DNA of 64,000 nucleotides, from the NCBI GenBank assembly GCA_017439305.1, contig JAFSJK010000011.1, positions 1 to 64,000 of the forward strand, read 5' to 3'. How positions within the stretch are numbered: the stretch's first letter is position 1; each line of letters begins with the position of its first letter. Origin of the DNA: Bacteroidales bacterium. GTDB lineage: Bacteria; Bacteroidota; Bacteroidia; Bacteroidales; UBA932. Under the pieces are notes generated by a model. It saw only the letters and a program-made list of their open reading frames with translations, did not search any database and was not told the origin of the DNA. The translations under genes were made by a program, and so were the position numbers. Of this stretch, positions 25,470 through 33,731 are shown in pieces.

Positions 25470-28289
25470 TTAATTCCACGGTTCTTCTTCGGTACCCTCA
25501 ATGTCTCCTCCGGTCGTGACCGGCCGGTCGCCATAGACGGGCCGGATCGCGAAACCGTATGCGCGGTGGACGTATTCCTTGCCTAGATAATTCTGACTGC
25601 AAAACAGGTAATACGCTTGATACGGAGGGCCTGAATAGAGGGATGAAGACCAATAAACTCCGCTTTCGCCTTCGCTATAGAAAGTCGAACCGATCTTATA
25701 ACCGTTGGTCGGGAGGAAGATGCTGTTCCCATTGCGACCGGTCACCAGGAAGCCGCCGGTTACCCACTCCCATGTGCAGGATTGGATTAACTCATTCATC
25801 TCCTCGATGGTCGGCGTCCGCCATTTTCCGCCCAGCTTGACCTTGGCAGCATCATCTTCCGGATCCAGGAGCGTCTTGCCGTCCATAAAGCCGTTATCGC
25901 CGTAATTGGCATCAGTACAATACTTTGTCAACGTATTGTTAGTCTTTTTGCACCACTTGTAGTAGTTCCATGAGTAAATGTTTTTCGGATCCGTCTCTCC
26001 CCAGGCATAGTAGTCTCCATATCCCTCAGGGTTGACGGCACCGAGATTGAAGGAGCCCCATTTGACGGAAAGACCCAGGTCGATTGCCTCCGGGATGGGA
26101 TAAGCGACGGAGACATTGCAGCTTGCCTGTCGGGCGGGATCGAAGGACTCGGCAGCGATCCAAGTGGTTCCCGGACCTACGGCCGTAACGACACCGGTGG
26201 ACGAGACGGTGGCAATCTTTTCGTTACCGCTTCTCCAGGTCACATCCTGGAGCGTTGCATTCTCGGGGAGGATCGTTACCGTAAGGCTGGCGGTTTCGCC
26301 GACCTCCAGTTCCAGTTCGGTCTTGTCCAGGGTGATGCTCTCGATGGGGATGCCGGGATCGCCATAGACGGGCCGGATGGCCAGTCCCGCACTACGGAAA
26401 TGGCCATAAAAGGTCCAACCAGCACTCGACGGGTACAGATAGATCGAATAGGCGTGTGAATTGGACAAGAGGTCGGAGGACCAATAATACCCACCATCGG
26501 GAGAATACAAGGCCTGCTCCATCCAGTACCCGGTTGCCGCCGGGAGGAAAACACTGTTTCCGTTAGGGCCGGTTATCTTCCATCCGGGCGTGCCGGCCAG
26601 AGAGGTCACTTCCACCTGGCACTTTGCCAGCAATTCCTTGCATTCGGCCGCCGAGGGCATCCTCCATTTGTCGCCGAGATGGACGGCGGCGGCATCGTCT
26701 TCGGGCTCGAGGACGAACTTGTAATCCCTGTATTCTCCGCTGTAGGTATATTTGGTGAATAACTGCGATGTCCCGTTACACCACTTATAGGAAGGCCAGT
26801 CATATCCCGCTTCCTTTCCTTCCTTCCAGGTCGGCGGATCCAGGCTGCTGTATTGCGGCTCCGTCTCTCCCCAGGCGAAATAGTCGCCGACCTCTTCCGG
26901 GCTGGCGGCTCCCAGATTGAACGAGGCCCACTTGACCCCGGATGGAAGTCCCAGGTCCACAATCTCCGGCTCGGGATACTCATTGGGACGGATCCGGTCC
27001 TCGTATTCCCCCCACTGGGCGACATACGCTTCCACGGCCCCCTCCGGGACCAGGATCGGGCAGTTGCCCGTGTCGGCGAAGGCATCCGTACCGATTTTGG
27101 CCGGCGTCTCGGATGTCACCGTGATGGACTGCAGGTTGGTGCAGCCCTTGAAGGCGTTGTCTCCGATGGACTCGATATTCTCCGGAATGGTGATGGAAGT
27201 AAGCTCCGTGCATCCGGCGAAGGCGCCGTCATCGATCCGGGTCAGGCCGGTGAAGTAGACCAGTTCGTCGAAGGTGGTGATGCCGGTACCGGCGAAGACG
27301 CTCACCAGTCCGTCCGTTCCGCGGGTCAATGCCTCGTCCACCAGGAAAGAGAGGACGACGGCCGCCTCGTGGTAGGAGAGTTCCCCGTCCCCGCTGGTGT
27401 CGAAGTACTTGACTACGATGGACTTGACCAGCGGATCCTTGAAGGTGATGATATCGTCCGGAACCGTCTGTCCCATTCCTTTGTCCACATAGGTCAGGAC
27501 GCCAAAGGATCCTCTCTTGACCGTGACCTTCTTGGGATAGGCTGTCGACGGCATCACGAGATCCGGTTCATCCGCCTTGCGGAAATGGAAGGCGAAACCA
27601 TTCTCCAGCGTCCCGGGGATGGCCGCGATGTAGTACCACGCATCTTTCTTGAAGGCTTCCCCGTCGGGCGGGGTCAGCGTGATCGAAGTCTTCCCTTCCG
27701 TGACGTCCAGGATGGCCGGAACGCCGTCCTGGAAGCCGATCTTGACCTTTCCGGCGAGGATTTCCCCGTTCAGTCCTTCGAAAACCACTTCCGTGATCCC
27801 GTCCTGGGACAGGGTGAACCGGACGCCGCCGCCCACATTATAGAACTGGAGGGTCGACGTGGTCGAATGGGCGACAGAAAGGTTCATGTCCTTCCCGAAA
27901 GACCCCGGGCGGGCGGTTTGCTCAGAAGGAAGAACGGCCGTGACCGTCTCTCCGTCAAAGACCGCCTCACCGGAATAAGGATACACGGCCCAAAGGTCCA
28001 TGCCTTCGGCCCAGGCATCCTCGCCCAGCGTTCCCTTGAAAGTGGCGGAAGCCTCGTTGGCCGTCAGATTGCTGACGAATTTTCCGCTTTTTCCGCCGGC
28101 GAACACCGCGATTTCGTCTCCCGGCTCCCAGAAGACGAAGGTTCCGCCCTCCAGGACAGTCCTGGTTCCGGCCGGACGCTCCATTTTGGCGACAAGGGTC
28201 ATGTCGCTCTCGGGAGCATGGACCGCAATTTCCCTCGTGCAGGCCGCCAGGGTAAGCAGGGCGGCGGCAAATAACAGGCTCTTCTTCAT
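25470..28289 (-). CDS. Mosaic surface lipoprotein: fimbrillin-like, EF-hand, BspA-type LRR, FISUMP, BIg2, FISUMP
   Basis: A 939-residue lipoprotein (TLAAC, Cys17). Order: fimbrillin-like about 30-265 (FWEPGDEIAVFAGG); one EF-hand-like loop DTSGDGELSYHE at 297-308; BspA-type leucine-rich repeats about 335-435 (IDDGAFAGCTELTSITIP, IGDNAFKGCTNLQSI); FISUMP about 443-620; BIg2 about 640-715 (ITLDKTELELEVGETASL); FISUMP about 720-925. It is a paralogue of the next gene but has the EF-hand/LRR block added. ATG 28289 gives the signal peptide. A 46-residue microprotein gene lies 19 bp upstream in the same transcript. Confidence 0.86.
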   Translation of the reverse strand: MKKSLLFAAALLTLAACTREIAVHAPESDMTLVAKMERPAGTRTVLEGGTFVFWEPGDEIAVFAGGKSGKFVSNLTANEASATFKGTLGEDAWAEGMDLWAVYPYSGEAVFDGETVTAVLPSEQTARPGSFGKDMNLSVAHSTTSTLQFYNVGGGVRFTLSQDGITEVVFEGLNGEILAGKVKIGFQDGVPAILDVTEGKTSITLTPPDGEAFKKDAWYYIAAIPGTLENGFAFHFRKADEPDLVMPSTAYPKKVTVKRGSFGVLTYVDKGMGQTVPDDIITFKDPLVKSIVVKYFDTSGDGELSYHEAAVVLSFLVDEALTRGTDGLVSVFAGTGITTFDELVYFTGLTRIDDGAFAGCTELTSITIPENIESIGDNAFKGCTNLQSITVTSETPAKIGTDAFADTGNCPILVPEGAVEAYVAQWGEYEDRIRPNEYPEPEIVDLGLPSGVKWASFNLGAASPEEVGDYFAWGETEPQYSSLDPPTWKEGKEAGYDWPSYKWCNGTSQLFTKYTYSGEYRDYKFVLEPEDDAAAVHLGDKWRMPSAAECKELLAKCQVEVTSLAGTPGWKITGPNGNSVFLPAATGYWMEQALYSPDGGYYWSSDLLSNSHAYSIYLYPSSAGWTFYGHFRSAGLAIRPVYGDPGIPIESITLDKTELELEVGETASLTVTILPENATLQDVTWRSGNEKIATVSSTGVVTAVGPGTTWIAAESFDPARQASCNVSVAYPIPEAIDLGLSVKWGSFNLGAVNPEGYGDYYAWGETDPKNIYSWNYYKWCKKTNNTLTKYCTDANYGDNGFMDGKTLLDPEDDAAKVKLGGKWRTPTIEEMNELIQSCTWEWVTGGFLVTGRNGNSIFLPTNGYKIGSTFYSEGESGVYWSSSLYSGPPYQAYYLFCSQNYLGKEYVHRAYGFAIRPVYGDRPVTTGGDIEGTEEEPWN

Positions 28290-28308
28290 GATTCCGTCCT
28301 CCATCCGT

Positions 28309-28449
28309 TTAGTCCCAGTCTTCATAACCGATGTCCTCGTTCCCACCCGGAACAGGGCTCTCGCAGATGGCGTTTTCGATACGGACGGGAATGACGCGCA
28401 AAACCGGAGACAGATACTCCAGGCGCGGGCTTTCTGAGTTAATTTCCAT
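28309..28449 (-). CDS. 46-residue microprotein preceding mosaic lipoproteins
   Basis: A short ORF from ATG 28449 to TAA. It has no signal peptide. It contains PVLRVIPVRIENAICESPV, a Gly/Asn turn, and an acidic C-terminus IGYEDWD. It sits directly behind a TAnnTTTG promoter and 19 bp before the 939-residue lipoprotein. It resembles the second microprotein (58432-58575) in length, place, a P-x-x-R-[VI]-I core and the final WD, which supports it being real. Short proteins of this style precede fimbrillin-like genes in other Bacteroidales as I recall; function unknown. Confidence 0.65.
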   Translation of the reverse strand: MEINSESPRLEYLSPVLRVIPVRIENAICESPVPGGNEDIGYEDWD

Positions 28450-28471
28450 AAGGTTGTGGTTATTATGGAAA

Positions 28472-28479
28472 CAAAGATA
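28472..28479 (-). promoter_or_regulatory. -7 box of the microprotein/mosaic-lipoprotein operon
   Basis: Minus-strand TATCTTTG (TAnnTTTG), 23 bp upstream of the microprotein ATG. Confidence 0.58.
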
Positions 28480-28526
28480 ATGAAAGGGAAGGAAATAACA
28501 AAAGGGGCTCCCGGAAGCGATACCCC

Positions 28527-29576
28527 TTATCGTCGGGACCCGAGGGTGGAGCGGTAGATGTCGAGCTGCTCTTGGATGGCGTCGGAAGGGAGCGCGGAGC
28601 TTTCGTCAAAGAGGGTGAGACCGCCCGAAGGGGAGGAGGGGGACCAGTTGCCCACAATGTAGCCGTCCAGGGCGACGATGGGGTAGAAGATGCCGGAGTT
28701 GTTGTGGGCGTGGTGCGTGTGGGTGGGGTGAAGGACGATGTCGCGGCTCTTGTAGCCGATCAGGTACTCGTCGAAAGCGGGGAGGAGGAGGACGCTGCCA
28801 CGGCGGAAGCCGCGGGTGCGGGCATCCTCATGAACGAAGAAGTCGCGGCCTTTCCAGTGCTCTGTGCGGAGTTCACCGCCGAGCGAGGCGATGCCTCGCC
28901 GGCAGTCGTTGACATTGAGCCCGGACCACCAGACGAAGTCCTCCAAGGTGGCGGGACCGTGGCTGCGGAAGTATTTTCGGGTGAGGAGGGCGAGCGACTC
29001 TTCGTGCGTGAGAATCAACGGATTGCGGACTTTTTCCGATACCAGGGCGAGCGTCCGTTTGGTCGGATGGAGGTTTCCCGAACACAGCAGGCCGGAGAGC
29101 TCCGCCAAGCGGAGATGATAAGAAAACCGTTGCTCGGTCATCTGGATGTCCCGCTCACGGAGCGCTTCCGCGAGAAACTCCTTTTGAACACTGTCCCTTC
29201 CCGCAAGCGCTTCTCCAAAGATGCCGGAAATGTGCTTTTCTTCGTCCAGCGGGATGTCCACGCTGTTTGCGTGCATCCAGCCGCGGAGTCCGGCCAGGGC
29301 CTTGCGGCGGCAGAGCTTCAGCATCCAGCCTAGGTCTTCTCCGGCGAGCAGCTGCCAGGTGGTCCGCAGCAGGTGGGTGCGGATGATCCGCCCGTCGTTA
29401 TAAGCTTTTTCGAAGGCCTTGGCGGAGGGCTTGCGGGTTCGCATGGACACCGCCCAGCGCATGGACTTGTAGTCCTGGGCCTGCATGGCGCCGAACCAGG
29501 ATACGACTTCTGCGGGGTCCTTGAACTGCGGGGCGGCGAGCTGCTGGCTCAGCAGGCGTTGGGTGACGGGATTCAT
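28527..29576 (-). CDS. AlkZ-like winged-helix DNA glycosylase-family protein
   Basis: Belongs to the HTH_42 group, whose characterised members AlkZ and YcaQ are DNA glycosylases that unhook interstrand crosslinks. Seen: the QxQ catalytic motif in WFGAMQAQDYKSMRWAV (about residues 31-36), IRTHLLRTTWQLLAGEDLGWML, a FSYHLRLAELSGLLCSG winged-helix segment, YFRSHGPATLEDFVWWSGL, and LLPAFDEYLIGYKSRD near the C-terminus. At 349 residues it matches the family. Role in DNA repair is inferred from the family. Confidence 0.83.
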   Translation of the reverse strand: MNPVTQRLLSQQLAAPQFKDPAEVVSWFGAMQAQDYKSMRWAVSMRTRKPSAKAFEKAYNDGRIIRTHLLRTTWQLLAGEDLGWMLKLCRRKALAGLRGWMHANSVDIPLDEEKHISGIFGEALAGRDSVQKEFLAEALRERDIQMTEQRFSYHLRLAELSGLLCSGNLHPTKRTLALVSEKVRNPLILTHEESLALLTRKYFRSHGPATLEDFVWWSGLNVNDCRRGIASLGGELRTEHWKGRDFFVHEDARTRGFRRGSVLLLPAFDEYLIGYKSRDIVLHPTHTHHAHNNSGIFYPIVALDGYIVGNWSPSSPSGGLTLFDESSALPSDAIQEQLDIYRSTLGSRR

Positions 29577-29597
29577 GCGGGGAATCAGGGTGTTAAG

Positions 29598-30665
29598 TTA
29601 CTTGGATAATGCGAAGTGGAAAGGCTTGTCGAAGTGGCGGCGGGAGTAGTAGGTGACGGACCGGTTGGTCAGGTTCATCACCATCGTCCAGGCCGTTCCC
29701 AGCCGATCTCCTGGTGCCGGGGGCTGGGATACGGAGGCAATGGACGTGGTCAACTGGCGCAGGTCCATGGTTCCGCCCGCCTCGTCGAACTGCTGACACA
29801 GGAAATCATACCGGCGGTCCCCCTCATACAGTCCGACATTCAGTTTTTCCTCGCACAGGTAGTGATTGGTGCAGGCCGGGGAGTCCACGACCACGATCTC
29901 ATTGTCGACGTACTCCACCACCACGCTCTTGCCGGAGGCGTCGGAAATGGCGTAATGGTGGGCGGCGCCGATGTCCGAGTGCATGTCGATTCCCCGCAGC
30001 AGCTCCAGCGCCTCATCCACGTTGGCGGCATTCTTCAGCAGGTAACAGATGGCGGAGGTCGTCGTCAGGGCGGGTTTTCCGGAGTTCTGGTGCGTCTCCG
30101 CATCGTCTCCGGCCATCAGGTCCGCGATGGCGAGGCCTTTCTCATTGATGCCGTCCAGCGCGAAGAAAAGTCCGCTCAGGGCCATGTATTGGTTGACGAA
30201 GCCTTCCGGCAGCCAGTCGTTGCCAAAGCCGAAGAACTCCACGTTGAAGGTGGTGATTGTCTCATAACCGTGCTTGGGGATCGTGTGCAAGACCATCCCG
30301 GTCGCGGAGGAGAAATCGAAGTTCCTGCCCATCAGGACCTCGTTTTCCGGCGTGCGTACCGTCAGGGAGGAGCAACCGTACTGGGCCGGGGCGGGCGTAA
30401 CCGGAGGATTGTAGTAGCCCTTGGACAGGAAATTCATCACGAATCCGACCAATTCCCCGGAGCTGCGGCCTCCGCCACTGGTGACCAGCTCGTCAAAGCC
30501 GTCGTCGCCTTTGTATTCCATATAGTACAGGCCGTCATCCAGTTTTTCGACGGACATCGCGCCTTTGACCAGCGGTCCGAACTTCACCCATGCGCCGGCC
30601 AGGAACAGGAGCACCACGGCGAGCAGGCTCCATAAGAGTATTTTGACTGTCTTTTTCATGTTCAT
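29598..30665 (-). CDS. Membrane-anchored Ntn-type linear amide C-N hydrolase (choloylglycine hydrolase-like)
   Basis: An Ntn-fold amidase related to bile-salt hydrolase, penicillin acylase and acid ceramidase-like enzymes. It has an uncleaved-looking N-terminal membrane helix (about residues 8-26), then a 70-residue pro-like segment before the probable nucleophile Cys98 in APAQYGCSSL, followed by MGRNFDFSS (Arg-x-x-Asp substrate site), NEKGLAIADLMAGDD, and TNHY. The nucleophile must be freed by processing to work as an N-terminal residue. The start overlaps the regulator stop by 4 bp. Substrate unknown; bile salts are only one option. Confidence 0.83.
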   Translation of the reverse strand: MNMKKTVKILLWSLLAVVLLFLAGAWVKFGPLVKGAMSVEKLDDGLYYMEYKGDDGFDELVTSGGGRSSGELVGFVMNFLSKGYYNPPVTPAPAQYGCSSLTVRTPENEVLMGRNFDFSSATGMVLHTIPKHGYETITTFNVEFFGFGNDWLPEGFVNQYMALSGLFFALDGINEKGLAIADLMAGDDAETHQNSGKPALTTTSAICYLLKNAANVDEALELLRGIDMHSDIGAAHHYAISDASGKSVVVEYVDNEIVVVDSPACTNHYLCEEKLNVGLYEGDRRYDFLCQQFDEAGGTMDLRQLTTSIASVSQPPAPGDRLGTAWTMVMNLTNRSVTYYSRRHFDKPFHFALSK

Positions 30666-30952
30666 TTGCTTGCTGAAAGGTATTCTTGAAGTGCTTCCAC
30701 ATAGCCCCGGAAGGCTTCCTGCCCGGTCGGGGTGATCCGGCAGACGGTGCGGGGCATCTTTCCCTTGAAGCCTTTTTCCACCGTGATGTAACCGGCGGCC
30801 GTGAGTTTGTCTATCTGCACGCTGAGGTTTCCGGATGTGGCACCGGTCTGCTTCTTGAGGTAGGTGAAGTCGGCTTCATCCACCCCGGCCAGGATGGACA
30901 TCACGGCCAGCCGGAGTTCCGAATGAAGGAGCGGATCTAACTTGGGAAACAT
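30662..30952 (-). CDS. Winged-helix transcriptional regulator (HTH_34/MarR-like)
   Basis: A 96-residue DNA-binding protein: LHSELRLAVMSIL, DFTYLKKQTGATSGNLSVQIDKL (recognition helix region) and the wing GYITVEKGFKGKMPRTVCRITPTG. This is the common Bacteroidetes single-domain winged helix. It lies between the membrane protein and the amidase in a tight operon, so it probably controls that operon; a palindrome at 31610-31624 just upstream of the promoter is a candidate site. Confidence 0.85.
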   Translation of the reverse strand: MFPKLDPLLHSELRLAVMSILAGVDEADFTYLKKQTGATSGNLSVQIDKLTAAGYITVEKGFKGKMPRTVCRITPTGQEAFRGYVEALQEYLSASK

Positions 30953-30955
30953 GGC

Positions 30956-31531
30956 CTACTTGTTCTGGAGTTGCATGATGAATCCGGTGATGAGCAGCAG
31001 GACGCCTCCCAGCGTGAAGATGAGCAGCTGTGCTTCGCTCTTGACCAGCATGGCGACGACGGCGCCGCAGACCCCCAGCAGGAAGCCGCAGATGATGATG
31101 GGCCAGTTCTTCAGCAGGACGCCGGACATGCATTCGGCCAGGCCCATGATGATGACGATGATGAGCGATACGTTCATGGGAACCAGGCAGATGGCGATGG
31201 CGCTGAGCGTGATGGCGAACGTGCCGAAGACGCGCCACACGCCGCTGAGCATCTTGCTCACTTCGTTCTGGGGAACATTGACGTCATATTTGCCCATCAG
31301 GGCGGCGACGGGGTAGCCGATGACCGGCATGGCGAACCACAGGAAGTTCCATTGCGGCCTTCCGGTGAAATGCCATAACAAGTAGATGACCAGGGAAGTG
31401 ACGGTGAGCAGCGCACCCCAAAGCATGAAGTATTTTGCGCTGTTGCGAAGGATGCCTTTCCGGCTCTTGTTGAAAGTCTCGGTGATGATCTGAAGGCTCT
31501 GCTGAGCGGTCATTTCTTTGTTTTGTTCCAT
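30956..31531 (-). CDS. Five-helix membrane protein of unknown function
   Basis: A 191-residue inner-membrane protein with a polar N-terminus (MEQNKEMTAQQSLQIITETF) and about five hydrophobic segments: FMLWGALLTVTSLVIYLLW, FLWFAMPVIGYPVAALMG, FAITLSAIAICLVP, SLIIVIIMGLAECMSGVLL, and two closely spaced helices at the end. No motif assigns a role. It is the first gene of the operon with the winged-helix regulator (3 bp) and the amidase. Confidence 0.8.
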   Translation of the reverse strand: MEQNKEMTAQQSLQIITETFNKSRKGILRNSAKYFMLWGALLTVTSLVIYLLWHFTGRPQWNFLWFAMPVIGYPVAALMGKYDVNVPQNEVSKMLSGVWRVFGTFAITLSAIAICLVPMNVSLIIVIIMGLAECMSGVLLKNWPIIICGFLLGVCGAVVAMLVKSEAQLLIFTLGGVLLLITGFIMQLQNK

Positions 31532-31561
31532 TGTATCAATGATTTAACTGGTTTGTGAGGT

Positions 31562-31574
31562 GCAGCGCGGCTGC
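31562..31574. repeat. Short leader hairpin
   Basis: GCAGC-GCG-GCTGC in the predicted 5' leader of the membrane-protein operon. It has no T tract; role unknown. Confidence 0.3.
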
Positions 31575-31596
31575 GCAGTCCGCCTGGATCTCGGTG

Positions 31597-31604
31597 CAAA
31601 TATA
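31597..31604 (-). promoter_or_regulatory. -7 box of the membrane protein-regulator-amidase operon
   Basis: Minus-strand TATATTTG (TAnnTTTG). The leader to ATG 31531 is about 60 nt. Confidence 0.58.
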
Positions 31605-31609
31605 AACAA

Positions 31610-31624
31610 GTTTACATTATAAAC
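31610..31624. promoter_or_regulatory. Operator-like palindrome GTTTA-N5-TAAAC
   Basis: It lies 5 bp upstream of the -7 box of the regulator operon. TATAAAC also recurs directly at 31601 and 31618 (17-bp step). A likely site for autoregulation by the winged-helix protein. Confidence 0.4.
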
Positions 31625-31648
31625 CAAATTTATTTTGCAGAAATATCC

Positions 31649-31656
31649 TATATTTG
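31649..31656 (+). promoter_or_regulatory. -7 box for preA
   Basis: TATATTTG (TAnnTTTG). It lies inside the longest open frame and so rejects the in-frame start at 31635, supporting ATG 31680. Confidence 0.55.
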
Positions 31657-31679
31657 TGAAAACAAGAAACTTTCATTCC

Positions 31680-33122
31680 ATGAACCAGCTCCACCTCAAG
31701 CAGGAAGCCGTCCGGTGTCTGCTTTGCGAAAATGCCCCTTGTACCGCCGCCAGCAGCCAGGGGGACCCTGCCCGTGCTGTCCGGGCTGTCCGATTTGACA
31801 ATGTGGCGCTGGGCGCCCGCCTGTTCGCGGCCTGCAGCGAAAAGGACCTGGAGGCGGCCGAGAAGGCCTGTATCCATTACGACCGTCCCGTCCGTCTGCG
31901 GGAAATCGCCCAATCGTTGCCCGAACCCGTTCCTGCGGAAGGACTTCCTTCTTTGGAAATCGACTTCTGCGGCCTGCACTGCGAGAATCCCTTCTTCCTG
32001 GCCTCTTCCGCCATCTGCACGAACTACGAGATGGTGGCCGCAGCCCTGGAAGCGGGCTGGGCGGGCGTGTTCTACAAGACCATCTGCCTGCAGGAAATCC
32101 AGGAGGTTTCTCCCCGCTTTGACGCCGTGAAACGGGCCGACAGCAGTTTTGCCGGTTTCCGTAACATGGAGCAGCTTTCGGAGAATCCGGTGGAGATGGA
32201 CTTCGACATCCTCCGGAGGCTCAAGCAGAACTATCCCTCCAAGATCATCGTCGCCTCCATCATGGGACAGACGGAAGAGCAGTGGATCGAACTGGCCAAG
32301 ATGGCCGAGAAGGCCGGGGTCGACGCTGTGGAACTGAACTTCTCCTGCCCGCAGATGCGCCTCGCCGGCATGGGCAGCGACGTGGGCCAGAACCCTGAAC
32401 TCGTCACGTTCTACACCGCTTATGTCAAGCGGTCCGTCCGGATTCCCGTCATCCCCAAGATGACCCCGAATGTCGCCTCGATGACACAATTCGCCCTGGC
32501 CGCCCATTTCGCCGGGGCCGACGGCATCTCCGCCATCAACACCATCAAGTCCGTGACAATGGGGGCCAATGTGAACGGAAAGCGGATCATTTCCGGGTAC
32601 TCCGGATCGGCCGTCAAGCCCATCGCCCTCCGTTTCATCCTGGAGATGGCGAGCAACCCCGTCATGCCGGACCTCCAGCTGTCGGGCATCGGAGGCATCA
32701 CCACCTGGCGGGATGCGCTGGATTTCATCCAGTTAGGCTGCCAGAACGTCCAGGTGTGCACGGCCGTCATGCAGTACGGTTACCGGATCGTTGACGACCT
32801 CATTGACGGCATGCAGAACTACATGGCCTCCCGGGGCGTTTCCAGCGTGAAAGACCTGGTGGGAGAGGAGCTTTCGCTCTTCGTCCGCGCCTCGGACCTG
32901 GACCGCACGACGGTCGTTTACCCGGTCATCGACCGGAACACCTGCATCGGCTGCGGCCGCTGCTACATCTCCTGCCGGGACGGCGGACATCAGGCCATCA
33001 CCTTCGGCGAGGACCGTCAGCCCCATATCGTAGGAACCAAGTGCGTCGGCTGCCACCTGTGCTACCTCATCTGTCCCACCGACTCCATCGGCCTGTCCAA
33101 GCGGGTCCCCAAGCGGAAGTAA
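31680..33122 (+). CDS. preA: NAD-dependent dihydropyrimidine dehydrogenase PreA with a PreT-like N-terminal remnant
   Basis: Flavin and Fe-S protein for pyrimidine reduction or oxidation. Domains: an N-terminal cysteine segment about 10-80 (CLLCENAPCTAASS, ending CIHYDRPVRL) resembling the Fer4_20 region of PreT/DPD; an FMN barrel about 90-400 (LNFSCPQMRLAGMGSDVGQ, INTIKSVTMGANVNG, SGYSGSAVKPIALRF, LSGIGGITTW); and two 4Fe-4S clusters at the C-terminus (CIGCGRCYISC and CVGCHLCYLIC). At 480 residues it is about 70 longer than E. coli PreA (411). The expected fourth cysteine of the first N-terminal cluster is Ser. No separate preT gene is adjacent. Confidence 0.9.
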   Translation: MNQLHLKQEAVRCLLCENAPCTAASSQGDPARAVRAVRFDNVALGARLFAACSEKDLEAAEKACIHYDRPVRLREIAQSLPEPVPAEGLPSLEIDFCGLHCENPFFLASSAICTNYEMVAAALEAGWAGVFYKTICLQEIQEVSPRFDAVKRADSSFAGFRNMEQLSENPVEMDFDILRRLKQNYPSKIIVASIMGQTEEQWIELAKMAEKAGVDAVELNFSCPQMRLAGMGSDVGQNPELVTFYTAYVKRSVRIPVIPKMTPNVASMTQFALAAHFAGADGISAINTIKSVTMGANVNGKRIISGYSGSAVKPIALRFILEMASNPVMPDLQLSGIGGITTWRDALDFIQLGCQNVQVCTAVMQYGYRIVDDLIDGMQNYMASRGVSSVKDLVGEELSLFVRASDLDRTTVVYPVIDRNTCIGCGRCYISCRDGGHQAITFGEDRQPHIVGTKCVGCHLCYLICPTDSIGLSKRVPKRK

Positions 33123-33144
33123 CGAGGGGAATCCTACAGGTGGA

Positions 33145-33537
33145 TCAGTGAGAGGCGTTGTAGTTTTCGTTAATCAAGTTCATGCTCTTGAGCAGCTTGT
33201 GCAGATAGACAAACGGCCCGACCACGATCAGGGATCCGAGGATGCCCCATCCCCAGAAATCTCCGGCTCCGAATTCATAGCTCAGATTGCGGGCCTTGAG
33301 TTCCTCGCCGATGCGGTTCGACAGGTTGTGAAACCAGATCAGCGGATAGATTCCGAGCGTCAAGGGCCCGAGAACGAACAGGACCAGCAGGTAATTGAGC
33401 GTGCTCTTGTGATCCCGCGGAGAAGCGACGGTGTCGATTTCCATGGAAATATGGGTCTTGACGACGATGCCGTAGATCCCGAAAGTGATGATGGACAGCA
33501 GCAGGTATTTAAGAAGGCTGCGGTTGGTTCTGAGCAT
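33145..33537 (-). CDS. DUF4234-type small membrane protein
   Basis: A 130-residue membrane protein, MLRTNRSLLKYLLLSIITFG onward, with YGIVVKTHISMEIDTVAS, LGPLTLGIYPLIWFHNLSNRIG, and a last helix GILGSLIVVGPFVYLHKLL. The paired T[FL]GIYPL[IV]W segments with the charged turn after them are the DUF4234 signature. Start set at ATG 33537: an upstream in-frame TTG at 33585 falls inside the -7 box. Function unknown. Confidence 0.78.
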   Translation of the reverse strand: MLRTNRSLLKYLLLSIITFGIYGIVVKTHISMEIDTVASPRDHKSTLNYLLVLFVLGPLTLGIYPLIWFHNLSNRIGEELKARNLSYEFGAGDFWGWGILGSLIVVGPFVYLHKLLKSMNLINENYNASH

Positions 33538-33582
33538 GGATCTCTTGTTTTGGATGGTTGACGGTTTGTTGTAAATTTTAAT

Positions 33583-33590
33583 CAAAGATA
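33583..33590 (-). promoter_or_regulatory. -7 box for the DUF4234 gene
   Basis: Minus-strand TATCTTTG (TAnnTTTG), 46 bp upstream of ATG 33537. Confidence 0.55.
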
Positions 33591-33731
33591 GTAAAAAAAA
33601 ACACCGACTTGGACGACTCCCTGGCCGAAACTGCAGGTGGAGGTATGTTGTTCAGGTCGTTCAGGTCTTTTTTCCAGGGAACGACCATCGGAAATGTGCA
33701 CGCCATCGTGCTGGCACTGAGTTTCTGCTCT

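Noticed and set aside
27370..27410. Dockerin domain in the 939-residue lipoprotein
   Set aside because: Only one EF-hand-like loop is present; a dockerin needs two in tandem, and no cohesin was seen.
28450..28480. Invertible promoter controlling the surface lipoproteins
   Set aside because: I looked for paired inverted repeats around this promoter and those of susC and the 58.4 kb cluster and saw none, and no invertase gene is present.
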